From Bradyrhizobium sp. YR681 (lineage in GTDB: Bacteria; Pseudomonadota; Alphaproteobacteria; Rhizobiales; Xanthobacteraceae): a stretch of 46,414 bases of DNA. The notes beneath the pieces were generated by a model that had not been told where the DNA came from, searched no databases, and worked only from the letters and a program-made list of their open reading frames with translations. Where the stretch lies: the NCBI RefSeq assembly GCF_000282615.1, contig NZ_AKIY01000026.1:1-46414 (forward strand), in the 5' to 3' direction. The position numbers were made by a program, and so were the translations under genes. Positions 27,000-34,140 of the stretch are shown here, in pieces (position 1 is the first letter of the stretch; each line of letters begins with the position of its first letter).

Positions 27000-27151
27000 T
27001 TCTCTGACATGCGAACCGGTTTCAATCTAAAGCGCCAATACGTAGGCTGCTTATTGAAAAACTGCGTCGGAAGGCTGTACTTGTAAAGCTTTGGTGCGCG
27101 GCAGCGCTTATCCGGTCCGCGCTTGCCGTTCATAAAGGCCAACGTCCTCAG

Positions 27152-27250
27152 ATGGAATTCCCTGATATAGCAAAGACGGGAGCTGCTCTGGCGGGTGTGC
27201 TTGGGTTTGTTTTCACCGTCTCCAATTCGTCAAGGGACGAAGACAGTTGA
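27152..27250 (+). CDS. Small hydrophobic ORF, possible 5' part of the following hypothetical gene
   Basis: The 32-residue frame (starts MEFPDIAKTGAALAGVLGFV, then a short charged end DEDS) holds one membrane segment. Its TGA stop overlaps the TTG start of the next frame in a TTGA. The two parts joined would look like a common type of hypothetical protein with an N-terminal membrane helix followed by a polar domain, so a one-base deletion near 27246 may have split one gene. Alternatively the two are translationally coupled. Confidence 0.4.
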   Translation: MEFPDIAKTGAALAGVLGFVFTVSNSSRDEDS

Positions 27251-27687
27251 AGATCAAGGCCACTCGCGCCTCCGAGAAAGGAAGCTCGCTTCCACTTCTT
27301 GATTCCGACTACCTTTGGCTGGAGGCCGTGAACGTCAGCGATAAAGACGTTGTCTTGAAGTACTTCACAGTGGCATTCAGCCCCTCGATCCGGGTCACCT
27401 GGAATTTGTGGGAAGTGAGCATTTCTCTTTTGCAGGACAAAGATTGGGTGACCATCAAGCCGGGACAGCGCTACCTGATGAGCATCCCGATCGGGGACTT
27501 TATTACCACCGCGGTAAGCGCCGAGACCTCCATTGGACGGCAGTACAACATGTCCCTCCGCAATCGCGTGGGATTACGCCTGACCGAACACAAACGACTT
27601 ACCGCTAGAAAGCGGTTGGGCTTCCCTATGGAGACGAAGCCCCCGCCCCAGTCCGATCAAATCATAGATTTCCATTCCCGCGACTAA
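27247..27687 (+). CDS. Hypothetical protein, possibly the frameshifted remainder of a longer gene
   Basis: The 146-residue frame begins at a TTG with no ATG nearby (LKIKATRASEKGSS). It contains a beta-rich middle (DSDYLWLEAVNVSDKDVVLK and following) resembling extracytoplasmic or adaptor-like domains, and a basic C-terminus (EHKRLTARKRLGF). I do not recognise the family. Codon use is less GC-rich in third positions than in neighbouring metabolic genes, suggesting transfer. The strongest alternative reading is that translation begins in the overlapping small frame at 27152. Confidence 0.5.
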   Translation: MKIKATRASEKGSSLPLLDSDYLWLEAVNVSDKDVVLKYFTVAFSPSIRVTWNLWEVSISLLQDKDWVTIKPGQRYLMSIPIGDFITTAVSAETSIGRQYNMSLRNRVGLRLTEHKRLTARKRLGFPMETKPPPQSDQIIDFHSRD

Positions 27688-27826
27688 TGTCACGCGCCAG
27701 CGTTCGCGTTGCACAGCTGCAAATCTCTTCCATCACGAACGCGTGGGTACCCCCGCACCGGCCTTCCAACCGGACAGATCCCCCCTATCTAAGCGCCGGG
27801 CGACATGCGCCCGACAAGGACTGTCT

Positions 27827-28090
27827 ATGCTACCAGCCGAGTGGACGAGAATGGCTATCGCATCTGCGGTGGCAATTGTCGCGATGTCGTATCTGGCGAT
27901 CGATGCGGGCCTCGTGAACACCAGCGTGGTCACAAAGCGGATCGAGGTGGCGCAGGCGTCCATCGCGAATGTCGCGGCGAGCCAGCATGAACTCGCCTTT
28001 GCCGTTCAGGCATGGACGCATCGAGCCCATCAGAAGTCGCATCTGGAAGACCGGAAGCAGCATCTGGAAGAATGCCTGGCGATCGATTGA
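27827..28090 (+). CDS. Small membrane protein with C-terminal helical tail, unknown function
   Basis: The 87-residue protein starts at the ATG at 27827, preceded at the right distance by a Shine-Dalgarno AAGGA (27816-27820). One membrane segment (residues about 9-30, MAIASAVAIVAMSYLAIDAG) is followed by a helical, probably periplasmic region rich in Ala, Gln, Glu, Lys and His. No family is recognised and there is no evident operon partner. Confidence 0.55.
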   Translation: MLPAEWTRMAIASAVAIVAMSYLAIDAGLVNTSVVTKRIEVAQASIANVAASQHELAFAVQAWTHRAHQKSHLEDRKQHLEECLAID

Positions 28091-28225
28091 TTCAAGCACG
28101 CCTTCGCGCCGGCCGGCATTTCGTTTGTTCACGGTCCGACTCCGCTTCGTTCGCAAAGCACGAATCGTCACCGCGAAAACCGACGCTGCGCATATCTTAA
28201 CGCGGCGTTTCACTGGCTCAGTAAT

Positions 28226-28444
28226 TCATGCGTCCAGCGTCACGAGCACAGGTCGCAAGCGATACGCATCGATCGCGGCGTTCGACAGCAGCAGCCTGCG
28301 CCGCTCGCCGCGCAGCATCATCCGGTCGATCCTGTTCAGGATAAAGCGCGCAGAATCCTTGCTCTCGCCTGTGAGCAGGCCGGCTTGATCGAGATATTTC
28401 CAGGCGATCTCGAAAGACTGCGCGCGTAATTCGGGGTCTGTCAT
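28226..28444 (-). CDS. Small conserved-looking hypothetical protein
   Basis: The 72-residue soluble protein (MTDPELRAQSFEIAWKYLDQ at the start, then two basic helices ILNRIDRMMLRGERRR) looks like a real small gene by codon pattern. The ATG at 28444 lies only 8 bases after a perfect EcfG-type promoter element, so the transcript may be leaderless or nearly so. Function is unknown; the promoter suggests a part in the general stress response. Confidence 0.6.
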   Translation of the reverse strand: MTDPELRAQSFEIAWKYLDQAGLLTGESKDSARFILNRIDRMMLRGERRRLLLSNAAIDAYRLRPVLVTLDA

Positions 28445-28452
28445 AGCCGGCC

Positions 28453-28477
28453 AACGCCGGCGAGGAACGGAGGTTCC
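28453..28477 (-). promoter_or_regulatory. EcfG-type promoter for the small gene ending at 28226
   Basis: On the minus strand GGAAC (28477-28473) and CGTT (28456-28453) are separated by exactly 16 bp. Start of transcription would fall at about 28444-28447, at or just before the ATG. It faces away from a second, similar element at 28556-28580 on the other strand. Confidence 0.55.
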
Positions 28478-28555
28478 TGCGCTCCGATCGTGACGCGGAG
28501 TCATCCGCATACCCGTCACAGCGGCCGGCGGCGCGACAAAATACGAAAGCCGCGC

Positions 28556-28580
28556 GGAACGAGACTGCGACCGCAGAGTT
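28556..28580 (+). promoter_or_regulatory. EcfG-like promoter upstream of the candidate small RNA
   Basis: GGAAC at 28556-28560 and AGTT at 28577-28580 are separated by 16 bp. The -10 box differs from the consensus CGTT only at its first, least conserved base. Start of transcription is predicted near 28586. Confidence 0.5.
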
Positions 28581-28585
28581 GATGC

Positions 28586-28670
28586 AACGAAACAGAGTGG
28601 TGCCGACCTCCCCTGCCCCGGTCGGCTTTGAAGGGCCCCGTGCTTGTCCCCCCGAGCACGGGGCTTTCTC
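28586..28670 (+). ncRNA. Candidate C-rich trans-acting small RNA
   Basis: This is a segment of about 85 nt with no credible open frame. It has an EcfG-like promoter just upstream, then a first hairpin with stem GCCGAC (28602-28607)/GTCGGC (28621-28626) and a 13-nt loop CTCCCCTGCCCCG. A strong second hairpin follows with stem GCCCCGTGCT (28635-28644)/AGCACGGGGC (28655-28664), loop TGTCCCCCCG, and then TTTCTC, a moderate Rho-independent terminator. Loops with CUCCCC are complementary to Shine-Dalgarno sequences, as in rhizobial anti-SD small RNAs. The family assignment is inference. Confidence 0.5.
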
Positions 28671-28681
28671 ATGCTACCTCG

Positions 28682-28722
28682 GAAAAACAAAGGCGCGAGG
28701 CGGGCAATGCCGGCCTCGCGCC
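28682..28722 (-). terminator. Rho-independent terminator of the beta-barrel protein gene
   Basis: Read on the minus strand, a perfect 10-bp stem (GGCGCGAGGC...GCCTCGCGCC, 28722-28713 with 28701-28692) is followed by TTTGTTTTTCC. It begins 24 nt after the stop of the barrel gene at 28746. Confidence 0.85.
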
Positions 28723-28745
28723 TGGGGTCCCCGGCGAGCGCCCGC

Positions 28746-30419
28746 TTACCAGGTGTAACGAATACGTCCCGTGCCCGAGTAGGTCTGCGACCGATCGCTG
28801 AATTCGCCGTCGAACTTCACCAGGAACGAGACGCCGCTCGCGGTGCGCCACTCAGCGCCGGCCGTGGTCAGCGCGAGGTCACGGGCTGGCGTCGTGCCGA
28901 ACACCGTGAAGGGCGCAGCGCCGACACCGCCGAGACCGACAAAGCTCAGTGTTGCCGACGGATTGCTGATCTCGTCATGGGCGTAGGCGAACTTGCCGAA
29001 CAAATTGAGCTGGCCGCCATTGTCCACCGGCACGATCTTGTCGGTGCGCACGCCGACCTCACCACGATAGGCGGTCGCCGTGCGGCCAACCACCGTCAGC
29101 GCGCTCCCGGCGGCGCCCAGCGCTGCCGTCTCGGTGTAGCCGGGCGTCCGGAACCACTGGCCCTGGATGGCACCGTAAGGCGTCCAGTTCACGGTCCAGT
29201 ACTGGCCGACCTTGTAGCCGCCCTCGATGCGCCCTGCCCAACCCTGGGCTTCGAAGTCCGCCTTGTAGAGATCGATGCCCGGCGTGTTGGAGCGGCTCGT
29301 GCCCATCCAGTAGTTGGTGTAGGTGCCCGCTGCCGAAATGTAGCCCGGCCCGAAACCGTACTTGCCGTAGACACCGGCCATGAAGGTGTCGCTGGTGCCA
29401 CCGCCATTGCCTGCGCCGGCAACCGTCGGCGTCACCGACCAGTTGATGTTGCCGCCGGCGAGCGAGAAGCCGATCAGCGAGTCCGCCGTGAAGCGGTAGT
29501 CGGCACCGGCGGCGACACCGCCGACGCGGGTGTAGAGGTCGGACGTGCCGACCGCGACGTTGCCGCCTGTGTTGTTCGCACCGCCAAACGCCGCGCCCCA
29601 GACATCCCAGCGGGGGACATAGGCGACCACCGGCGGCGGCGCCTTCATGTAGGCGCCGAAGGCCGAGCGGACGGCCGCCGGCACCGGCTTTTCACCGGCA
29701 TAGTTCAGCGTGCCCGTCGTCGCGACCTTGTTGGTCGCGAACGGATCGGTCAGCAGCGACAGGTAGGAGTTACCGAGCTGGAATGCGCCTGATTGCGCCT
29801 GGGCGAGGTTCTCGCCGGTATTGCCGCCTGAGAGGAAGGCCTGCATCGCGAGATCTTCGGCGATGTTGCTCCAGGCGACCGTGCTCAATTGTGCAAAGTT
29901 CGTCCCGTTGTTCTGGAATACGAACTGACCGTTCGGAATCGCCGTGTTGTTGGTCAGCGCGCCCCACCTGTATGAGCTGTTCGGCTGCCCGGTGATCGTC
30001 GAGGTCGTCAGGAACAGAACGTATTGCTGGCCGGGCGTGAGCGAGACGCCCCCCGTATTGATCGACACGGTCTGGAACGAAGCGCCGCTGGGCGCCGTCA
30101 TGATACCGGAGGTGAACAGCGCCGAGCCCGTGATGCGCTGGCTGGTCGGATCAAACGCGTAGACGAAGGCCTGGTACTGCGGCGCCGTGCCGCTGCTCTG
30201 GAGGAGCTGGAACGTGAAGCCCGACAGGCGGGACTGCCCGCTCGTCGGCACGAAGGTCTGGCCGTATGTGGCCGTGTTCGGTACGCCCCAGCTCGAGATG
30301 AACGACGTGCCGTTCCATTGCGACATCGTGTCGATGTTTTGCGCGTTGGCCGAGGTCCCCAGCGCAAGAAAAGCGGCGCCACCGAGCCAAAGGGCCTTGC
30401 GGGTCACGGAAGAAGTCAT
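28746..30419 (-). CDS. Outer-membrane beta-barrel (autotransporter-type) protein with N-terminal beta-sandwich-like domain
   Basis: The roughly 557-residue protein has a signal peptide (MTSSVTRKALWLGGAAFLAL, cleavage near ANA-QN), then an N-terminal domain of about 180 residues (TATYGQTFVPTSGQSRLSGF and SYRWGALTN) of a kind I associate with secreted PEP-CTERM-type anchor domains. The C-terminal 280 or so residues form an autotransporter-like beta-barrel: alternating strands such as RVGGVAAGADYRFTADSLIG, ending in RIRYTW with the terminal aromatic needed for BAM recognition. I use the ATG at 30419, preceded by AAGGGGGG; a GTG at 30425 is in frame. Function is unknown; surface adhesion or sensing is possible. 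Confidence 0.85.
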   Translation of the reverse strand: MTSSVTRKALWLGGAAFLALGTSANAQNIDTMSQWNGTSFISSWGVPNTATYGQTFVPTSGQSRLSGFTFQLLQSSGTAPQYQAFVYAFDPTSQRITGSALFTSGIMTAPSGASFQTVSINTGGVSLTPGQQYVLFLTTSTITGQPNSSYRWGALTNNTAIPNGQFVFQNNGTNFAQLSTVAWSNIAEDLAMQAFLSGGNTGENLAQAQSGAFQLGNSYLSLLTDPFATNKVATTGTLNYAGEKPVPAAVRSAFGAYMKAPPPVVAYVPRWDVWGAAFGGANNTGGNVAVGTSDLYTRVGGVAAGADYRFTADSLIGFSLAGGNINWSVTPTVAGAGNGGGTSDTFMAGVYGKYGFGPGYISAAGTYTNYWMGTSRSNTPGIDLYKADFEAQGWAGRIEGGYKVGQYWTVNWTPYGAIQGQWFRTPGYTETAALGAAGSALTVVGRTATAYRGEVGVRTDKIVPVDNGGQLNLFGKFAYAHDEISNPSATLSFVGLGGVGAAPFTVFGTTPARDLALTTAGAEWRTASGVSFLVKFDGEFSDRSQTYSGTGRIRYTW

Positions 30420-30775
30420 TCCCACCCCCCTTAAAGAAATTCCAGAAAAACGAATGAATGGCCGTCAATATCGAGTCGCCAAGCAATACGTCGAACCGAG
30501 GAGGACCGGCAATTGCTGTTCGGGTTCCCAGCAACGATTAGCAATCAAGCGTCACCTAAAAACAACATAGTTAGGCAAGTAGACATATTTTGCCTTTGAG
30601 ATAATTGGGTTTTCCGTCCTATCGATGAGAATCGCATCCATGCTGCGACGCACGGCGACTACTCCTGTCGCGCACGGCCGCACCGCCGACGGGGTTGCCC
30701 GCGCCTTGCGATGACGTCGCTGACTCAATCACGTTTGTCCGAAGTCGGGGTCCTGCGGTCGTGGGCTGAAGGCGG
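30420..30775. other. 356-bp AT-richer intergenic region upstream of the barrel protein gene
   Basis: This stretch holds the leftward promoter region of the barrel gene, with a long purine-rich leader next to its start. The section at about 30540-30640 is clearly AT-richer than its surroundings. No gene, clear operator or hairpin was found. Confidence 0.4.
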
Positions 30776-30925
30776 TCAGTCCGCCTGCTCGTCGCGCCGA
30801 TCGCGGGCGAGTTGATGCCAGGCCAGGGCGACCTGGATCAGTCTTTGCCGGTCGGGGCCTTCGGATTCTGCCGCCCGCTTCATCGCGGCCTCGGCCTCGT
30901 GCCGTGGATCGTACTTGGTACACAT
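30776..30925 (-). CDS. Small hypothetical protein (49 residues)
   Basis: The frame beginning at the ATG at 30925 encodes a soluble helical peptide (MCTKYDPRHEAEAAMKRAAE, then PDRQRLIQVALAWHQLA). Peptides with a (D/E)RQRLIxxALAW core seem to be common in Bradyrhizobium. The frame is open 16 codons further to an ATG at 30973. Function is unknown. Confidence 0.5.
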   Translation of the reverse strand: MCTKYDPRHEAEAAMKRAAESEGPDRQRLIQVALAWHQLARDRRDEQAD

Positions 30926-31080
30926 GAAGCCAATTCTAGCCGGCAGATCTCGACGAACGGATGGCAATTTCATCCGTACGATTCCGGGGAAGCGGATCGC
31001 TTACTCACGGCTGTGAAGGCACGATTGTTTCCGGACATGTCCCGCACGAAGCCGTGAGAGCGGACGTCATTCGGACCGAT

Positions 31081-31098
31081 CTGTGAATTGCGTCACAG
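31081..31098. promoter_or_regulatory. CRP/FNR-type palindromic operator
   Basis: CTGTGA-ATTGCG-TCACAG is a perfect 18-bp dyad that matches the CRP consensus TGTGA-N6-TCACA. It lies about 62 bp upstream of the small membrane protein gene at 31160. The match is by eye, and the regulator is unknown. Confidence 0.5.
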
Positions 31099-31159
31099 GC
31101 TGCGTCCGGCGTCTCCGCTAAACACCCATCGACGCTCGCAACGGTGCGAGGAGGCACAA

Positions 31160-31336
31160 GTGGTCTTTCCGGTCATGACACAAGAAGCAGCAGCCGAGGC
31201 TCAGATCCCGACACGACGAGAAAGCTCCGACCTGTTCGGCGTCGCCCTTCTTGCGACCATCGGCATCGTCATGCTGGCCTGGATCGGCGGCCTGGTCTGG
31301 GGTGCGATGGCATTCTTCAACTGGCTGGTCTCCTGA
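31160..31336 (+). CDS. Small membrane protein (58 residues)
   Basis: The start is set by a strong Shine-Dalgarno AGGAGG (31149-31154), five bases before a GTG at 31160; an internal ATG at 31175 is weaker. The N-terminal 25 residues are polar (MTQEAAAEAQIPTRRESSDL) and one long membrane segment with several Gly and Trp residues follows (GVALLATIGIVMLAWIGGLV). No family is recognised. A CRP-type palindrome lies upstream. Confidence 0.6.
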   Translation: MVFPVMTQEAAAEAQIPTRRESSDLFGVALLATIGIVMLAWIGGLVWGAMAFFNWLVS

Positions 31337-31394
31337 CGCGCACGGCGATCGGTCGCTGCTCCGCGCACACGGCTTGGCCGCAACGGCCCACGCG

Positions 31395-31487
31395 CTAGAA
31401 CAGGCAGTGCACCGCCTGCCCCAGCTTGATCCCGCCGCAAACGATCATGGCCCATAACGCCACGCTGATCTGGATCGCATCCAGCAT
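31395..31487 (-). CDS. Very small membrane protein (30 residues)
   Basis: The ATG at 31487 opens a 30-codon frame (MLDAIQISVALWAMIVCGGI, then KLGQAVHCLF) ending at a TAG at 31395. It is a single amphipathic-to-hydrophobic helix of a type I associate with small Bradyrhizobium proteins. The upstream region is purine-rich (GGGGACCTGGGAC) but has no strong Shine-Dalgarno sequence. Confidence 0.4.
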   Translation of the reverse strand: MLDAIQISVALWAMIVCGGIKLGQAVHCLF

Positions 31488-31679
31488 GTCCCAGGTCCCC
31501 GGAATTCTTGTCCCGACAATTCCATCTTTTGAAAATCGCGTGAAGCGCCAACGAGCGCCAGCGCTGATTTGAGGCAGTTGTCGTGCGCCCCCGAACGCGG
31601 CCAGGTGGCATCAACGCCAGAACGAAAGAGGCGGGCCTTTAGCCCGCCTCTCGCCTCGATTCCGATATTGCGCGAAGAC

Positions 31680-32453
31680 TCAGTAGCAGGCGCGCGGATC
31701 GGCCTGCACGTACTGGCCGCTCGGATAGCGATAGTAGCAATTGCCCTGGGCCAGATAATAGCCGGGCCGCGAGGCCGCGGTTGCACCGGCAATCGCGCCG
31801 GTGGCGCCACCGATCACGGCACCTGCGGCCGCACCCGACGCGTTGCCCGAGATCAGGCCGCCGAGTACGCCGCCGACAATGGCGCCGCCAAGCGCGCTGG
31901 CGCCGGGGTCGGCCGGCGGCGGCGGAGGTGGCGGTTCGTAGGCGGCCGCGGGCGGCGCGTAGACCACCGGCACGTCGTCGTAATACTCCTCCGAGATGTA
32001 GCCCGGCGGGCCGGCCATCCGCTGCGGATAATAATACCAGACGCCGCCGACATCCCACCACCAGCCCGAGCGGCCGTTGTGGACTTCGTGGCGCCAGCGC
32101 CCGCCATCCCAGGCAACATGGCCGCGATAGGCATGTCCGCCCCAGTCGCGCGCCGGCGCGGGGCCCCTGGCGTAGTTGCGTCCCGGCGGCGGGCCGCCGG
32201 CACCGCGGGGGCCGGGCCCGGGACCAGGACCGGCATGAGGCTGGCCGGCGCCGGGCGGCGGTGCGGGCCGGGCGGCCTGCTGCGGCGGAGGTCCCTTGCG
32301 CATGTTCTGGGGCGGCGCGCCAGCGCCCGGCCCTGCCGGCGGATGGCCGTCGTGCCTCGATGGCCCTGCGTCCTGTGCCTGCGCCGAGACGGCGAGCAAT
32401 GACATGGCCGAAACCAAGGGAATGATGATCTTCATGCGGCTGGACGCACTCAT
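31680..32453 (-). CDS. Secreted Pro/Gly-rich glycine-zipper protein
   Basis: The 257-residue product (ATG at 32453, with AGGGGG 10 bases upstream; an ATG at 32435 is an alternative) has a signal peptide ending near AQA-QD. A Pro/Gly-rich low-complexity stretch follows (about residues 28-100), then a Trp/Tyr-rich region (WWWDVGGVWYYYPQRM), more poly-Pro, and a glycine-zipper segment GAIVGGVLGGLISGNASGAA with a second copy after it. The C-terminus CYYRYPSGQYVQADPRACY has two Cys. Glycine zippers insert in or pack against membranes; an outer-membrane or periplasmic envelope role is likely but unproven. Confidence 0.75.
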   Translation of the reverse strand: MSASSRMKIIIPLVSAMSLLAVSAQAQDAGPSRHDGHPPAGPGAGAPPQNMRKGPPPQQAARPAPPPGAGQPHAGPGPGPGPRGAGGPPPGRNYARGPAPARDWGGHAYRGHVAWDGGRWRHEVHNGRSGWWWDVGGVWYYYPQRMAGPPGYISEEYYDDVPVVYAPPAAAYEPPPPPPPADPGASALGGAIVGGVLGGLISGNASGAAAGAVIGGATGAIAGATAASRPGYYLAQGNCYYRYPSGQYVQADPRACY

Positions 32454-32633
32454 GCGTGCTGAACCCCCTACTCTCGCGATTGCCGTGGCCGTGGTCCATG
32501 CGCGATAGACGATTCGCCTCGCGCATGGCTGATGCCGGCTGACATAACTGACCTGCTTTGGTCGGCTAGTCCCGTTACAAATGATTAAGATCACGGCATT
32601 TTTTCGTCCGTGCGGGCCACGCTTGGAGCGCTT

Positions 32634-32864
32634 CTAGCGGGCCGGCTCGATCACGTTGCAATTGCTCCGCCCCGACATCAGGCAGTCCTGCATCTTGCTG
32701 GCGGCAGTGAGATCGCGGGCGAGCCACCAGCCGACACCGAGGATCACGATGGCGATGATCAGACCGGCCATGGTGCCGCGCCGGTTGTCGCCGGATTGAG
32801 GTTTGGGCGAGGATTTCGGCGTCTTGCCCGGTTCGGGCTGAGACGCAGGCTTGGACTCGGACAT
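32634..32864 (-). CDS. Small single-pass membrane protein
   Basis: The 76-residue protein has a polar Pro/Ser/Lys-rich N-terminus (MSESKPASQPEPGKTPKSSP), one membrane segment (MAGLIIAIVILGVGWWLA) and a short periplasmic end with two Cys (MQDCLMSGRSNCNVIEP), which could form a disulfide. No function is assigned. Confidence 0.65.
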   Translation of the reverse strand: MSESKPASQPEPGKTPKSSPKPQSGDNRRGTMAGLIIAIVILGVGWWLARDLTAASKMQDCLMSGRSNCNVIEPAR

Positions 32865-32941
32865 GGCGGACCAATCACAGGGGCGCGCTGCGCTTTATCA
32901 CCTCTGCGGCGTGGCGTCACATCCCCTCCAGCCTCTCCCGT

Positions 32942-33172
32942 TCACCCCCGGGTCTGGCGGATCGCATCCTTGCGCGAGGTCTCGACGGCCGGAATCGCTT
33001 GCTGGATCCGGGGGGCGCAGGTAGTGAGCACGAACGCGGTGCGGGTGCATTCCCAATCCGCGCCCAGGACGGCACTCTCGATCGGCTGCGGACGGGCGAG
33101 CAGCAGCGCGGCACCGGCCACCACCGCGACGGCGACCAGGAGCGCTTTCAGGCTCAGTCTTGAAAGGGTCAT
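32942..33172 (-). CDS. Small exported or membrane-anchored protein
   Basis: The 76-residue product starts with a signal anchor (MTLSRLSLKALLVAVAVVAG) followed by a short domain with two Cys (ADWECTRTAFVLTTCAPRIQ). The Cys pair suggests an oxidised periplasmic fold. No family is recognised. Confidence 0.6.
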   Translation of the reverse strand: MTLSRLSLKALLVAVAVVAGAALLLARPQPIESAVLGADWECTRTAFVLTTCAPRIQQAIPAVETSRKDAIRQTRG

Positions 33173-33440
33173 GCCCGTGCTCCGTCTCGTATCCGGGCGA
33201 ACGCTAGGCGTCGCCTCCGGGCCCCTTTATGAGGGACATCACAATTCGGCAGTTTTTCCGGGCTACGAGAGATCGTCGGGGGTTGGCGATTTTTCGTCTA
33301 CCTGATCGGCTGCGATTATGGGTGGCTTCGCGACGCGCGCCGATGTACACGCTTCTTCGTCGCGTGGCGCCCGCTATGCCCAGCCGACGTACCAACAGGC
33401 AATGATGTAGGATCGAAAGCGAGGAAGACAAGGCTCGTCC

Positions 33441-33788
33441 ATGAGTGGATTCAGGGAACCAGGCTTTTCCGACCGGCAAAAGGCCGCGCAGGAAGCACGC
33501 AAAAATCTTTTGAACAAATTCAAGTCGCAGCCCGGGCCCGATGATCCCGCGGTCGTGGCGAAGCGCGCCGAGCGCGAAGCACTTGCGGCCAAGCGCGCCG
33601 AGGCAAAGGCTGCACGCGAGGCGGAAAAGGCCGAGCAGAAGCGCATCGCGGAAGAAGCTGCAGCGGCCGAGGCTGCGCGCATCGCCCGCGAAGCCGAAGA
33701 AGCAATTGCCAAGGCGGCTGAACTCGAGGCCGAACAGAAGGCCAAGCGCGACGCCCGCTACGCCGCCCGTAAGGCCAAGCGGAAGTAA
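33441..33788 (+). CDS. DUF6481 family coiled-coil protein
   Basis: The 115-residue protein begins MSGFREPGFSDRQKAAQEAR, the DUF6481 start. A long charged helix rich in Ala, Glu, Lys and Arg (residues about 38-115) should form a coiled coil and ends in a basic tail (RDARYAARKAKRK). Function is unknown; it stands alone. Confidence 0.8.
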   Translation: MSGFREPGFSDRQKAAQEARKNLLNKFKSQPGPDDPAVVAKRAEREALAAKRAEAKAAREAEKAEQKRIAEEAAAAEAARIAREAEEAIAKAAELEAEQKAKRDARYAARKAKRK

Positions 33789-33897
33789 CGTTCAATTGAA
33801 CCAAGAAATGATTCCGGGGAGCGGCCCACATGACCGCCCCCGGGATTTCGAAAGCTTGCGTTCGCTTCGCGCCAACGCTCGGCGATGACGGTCGAGA

Positions 33898-34140
33898 TCA
33901 GTTCTTCTTCATCATCCCGTCGTCTTTCTTCATCCCATCCTTCGTCATGTGGTCCTTCTTCATGCCGTCGTCCTTGGACATGCCGTCCTTCTTCATGCCG
34001 TCCTTGGACATCGTGTCCTTCTTCATCATGCCGTCATCCTTGCCCATCTTGTCCTGAGCGAAGGCGGCCGGCGCAAACGCGAGGCCAAGCGAGAGAGCGG
34101 CAGCCGAGACGCCGAGCGCGATGCGGTTACGAATGGTCAT
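33898..34140 (-). CDS. Pentapeptide MXKDX repeat protein, secreted
   Basis: The 80-residue protein has a signal peptide (ALSLGLAFAPAAFA, cleavage before QD) followed by about a dozen degenerate MxKDx pentapeptides (KDDGMMKKD, MSKDGMKKDGM). This is the MXKDX family, found in Bradyrhizobium and other Proteobacteria. The repeats are highly charged and rich in Met, which would suit binding of metal ions or acting as an oxidant sink, but that is speculation. Confidence 0.9.
   Translation of the reverse strand: MTIRNRIALGVSAAALSLGLAFAPAAFAQDKMGKDDGMMKKDTMSKDGMKKDGMSKDDGMKKDHMTKDGMKKDDGMMKKN

Noticed and set aside
26843..27142. Minus-strand open frame of 99 codons covering the tRNA
   Set aside because: It contains the typical false peptide produced by reading antisense to a tRNA (PRSRNPLLYPVELW) and ends in unrelated sequence.
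28635..28670. Second terminator of the barrel gene
   Set aside because: On the minus strand this hairpin has no U-run; its T-rich tail is on the plus side, so it fits the candidate small RNA, while 28682-28722 ends the barrel gene.
26999..28745. Intact integrative element at the tRNA-Arg gene
   Set aside because: No integrase, no duplicated tRNA end and no mobility genes are visible.
33898..34060. Short direct repeats, CRISPR-like at first sight
   Set aside because: They are the degenerate codons of the MXKDX pentapeptides in an open frame with a signal peptide; there are no unique spacers and no cas genes.
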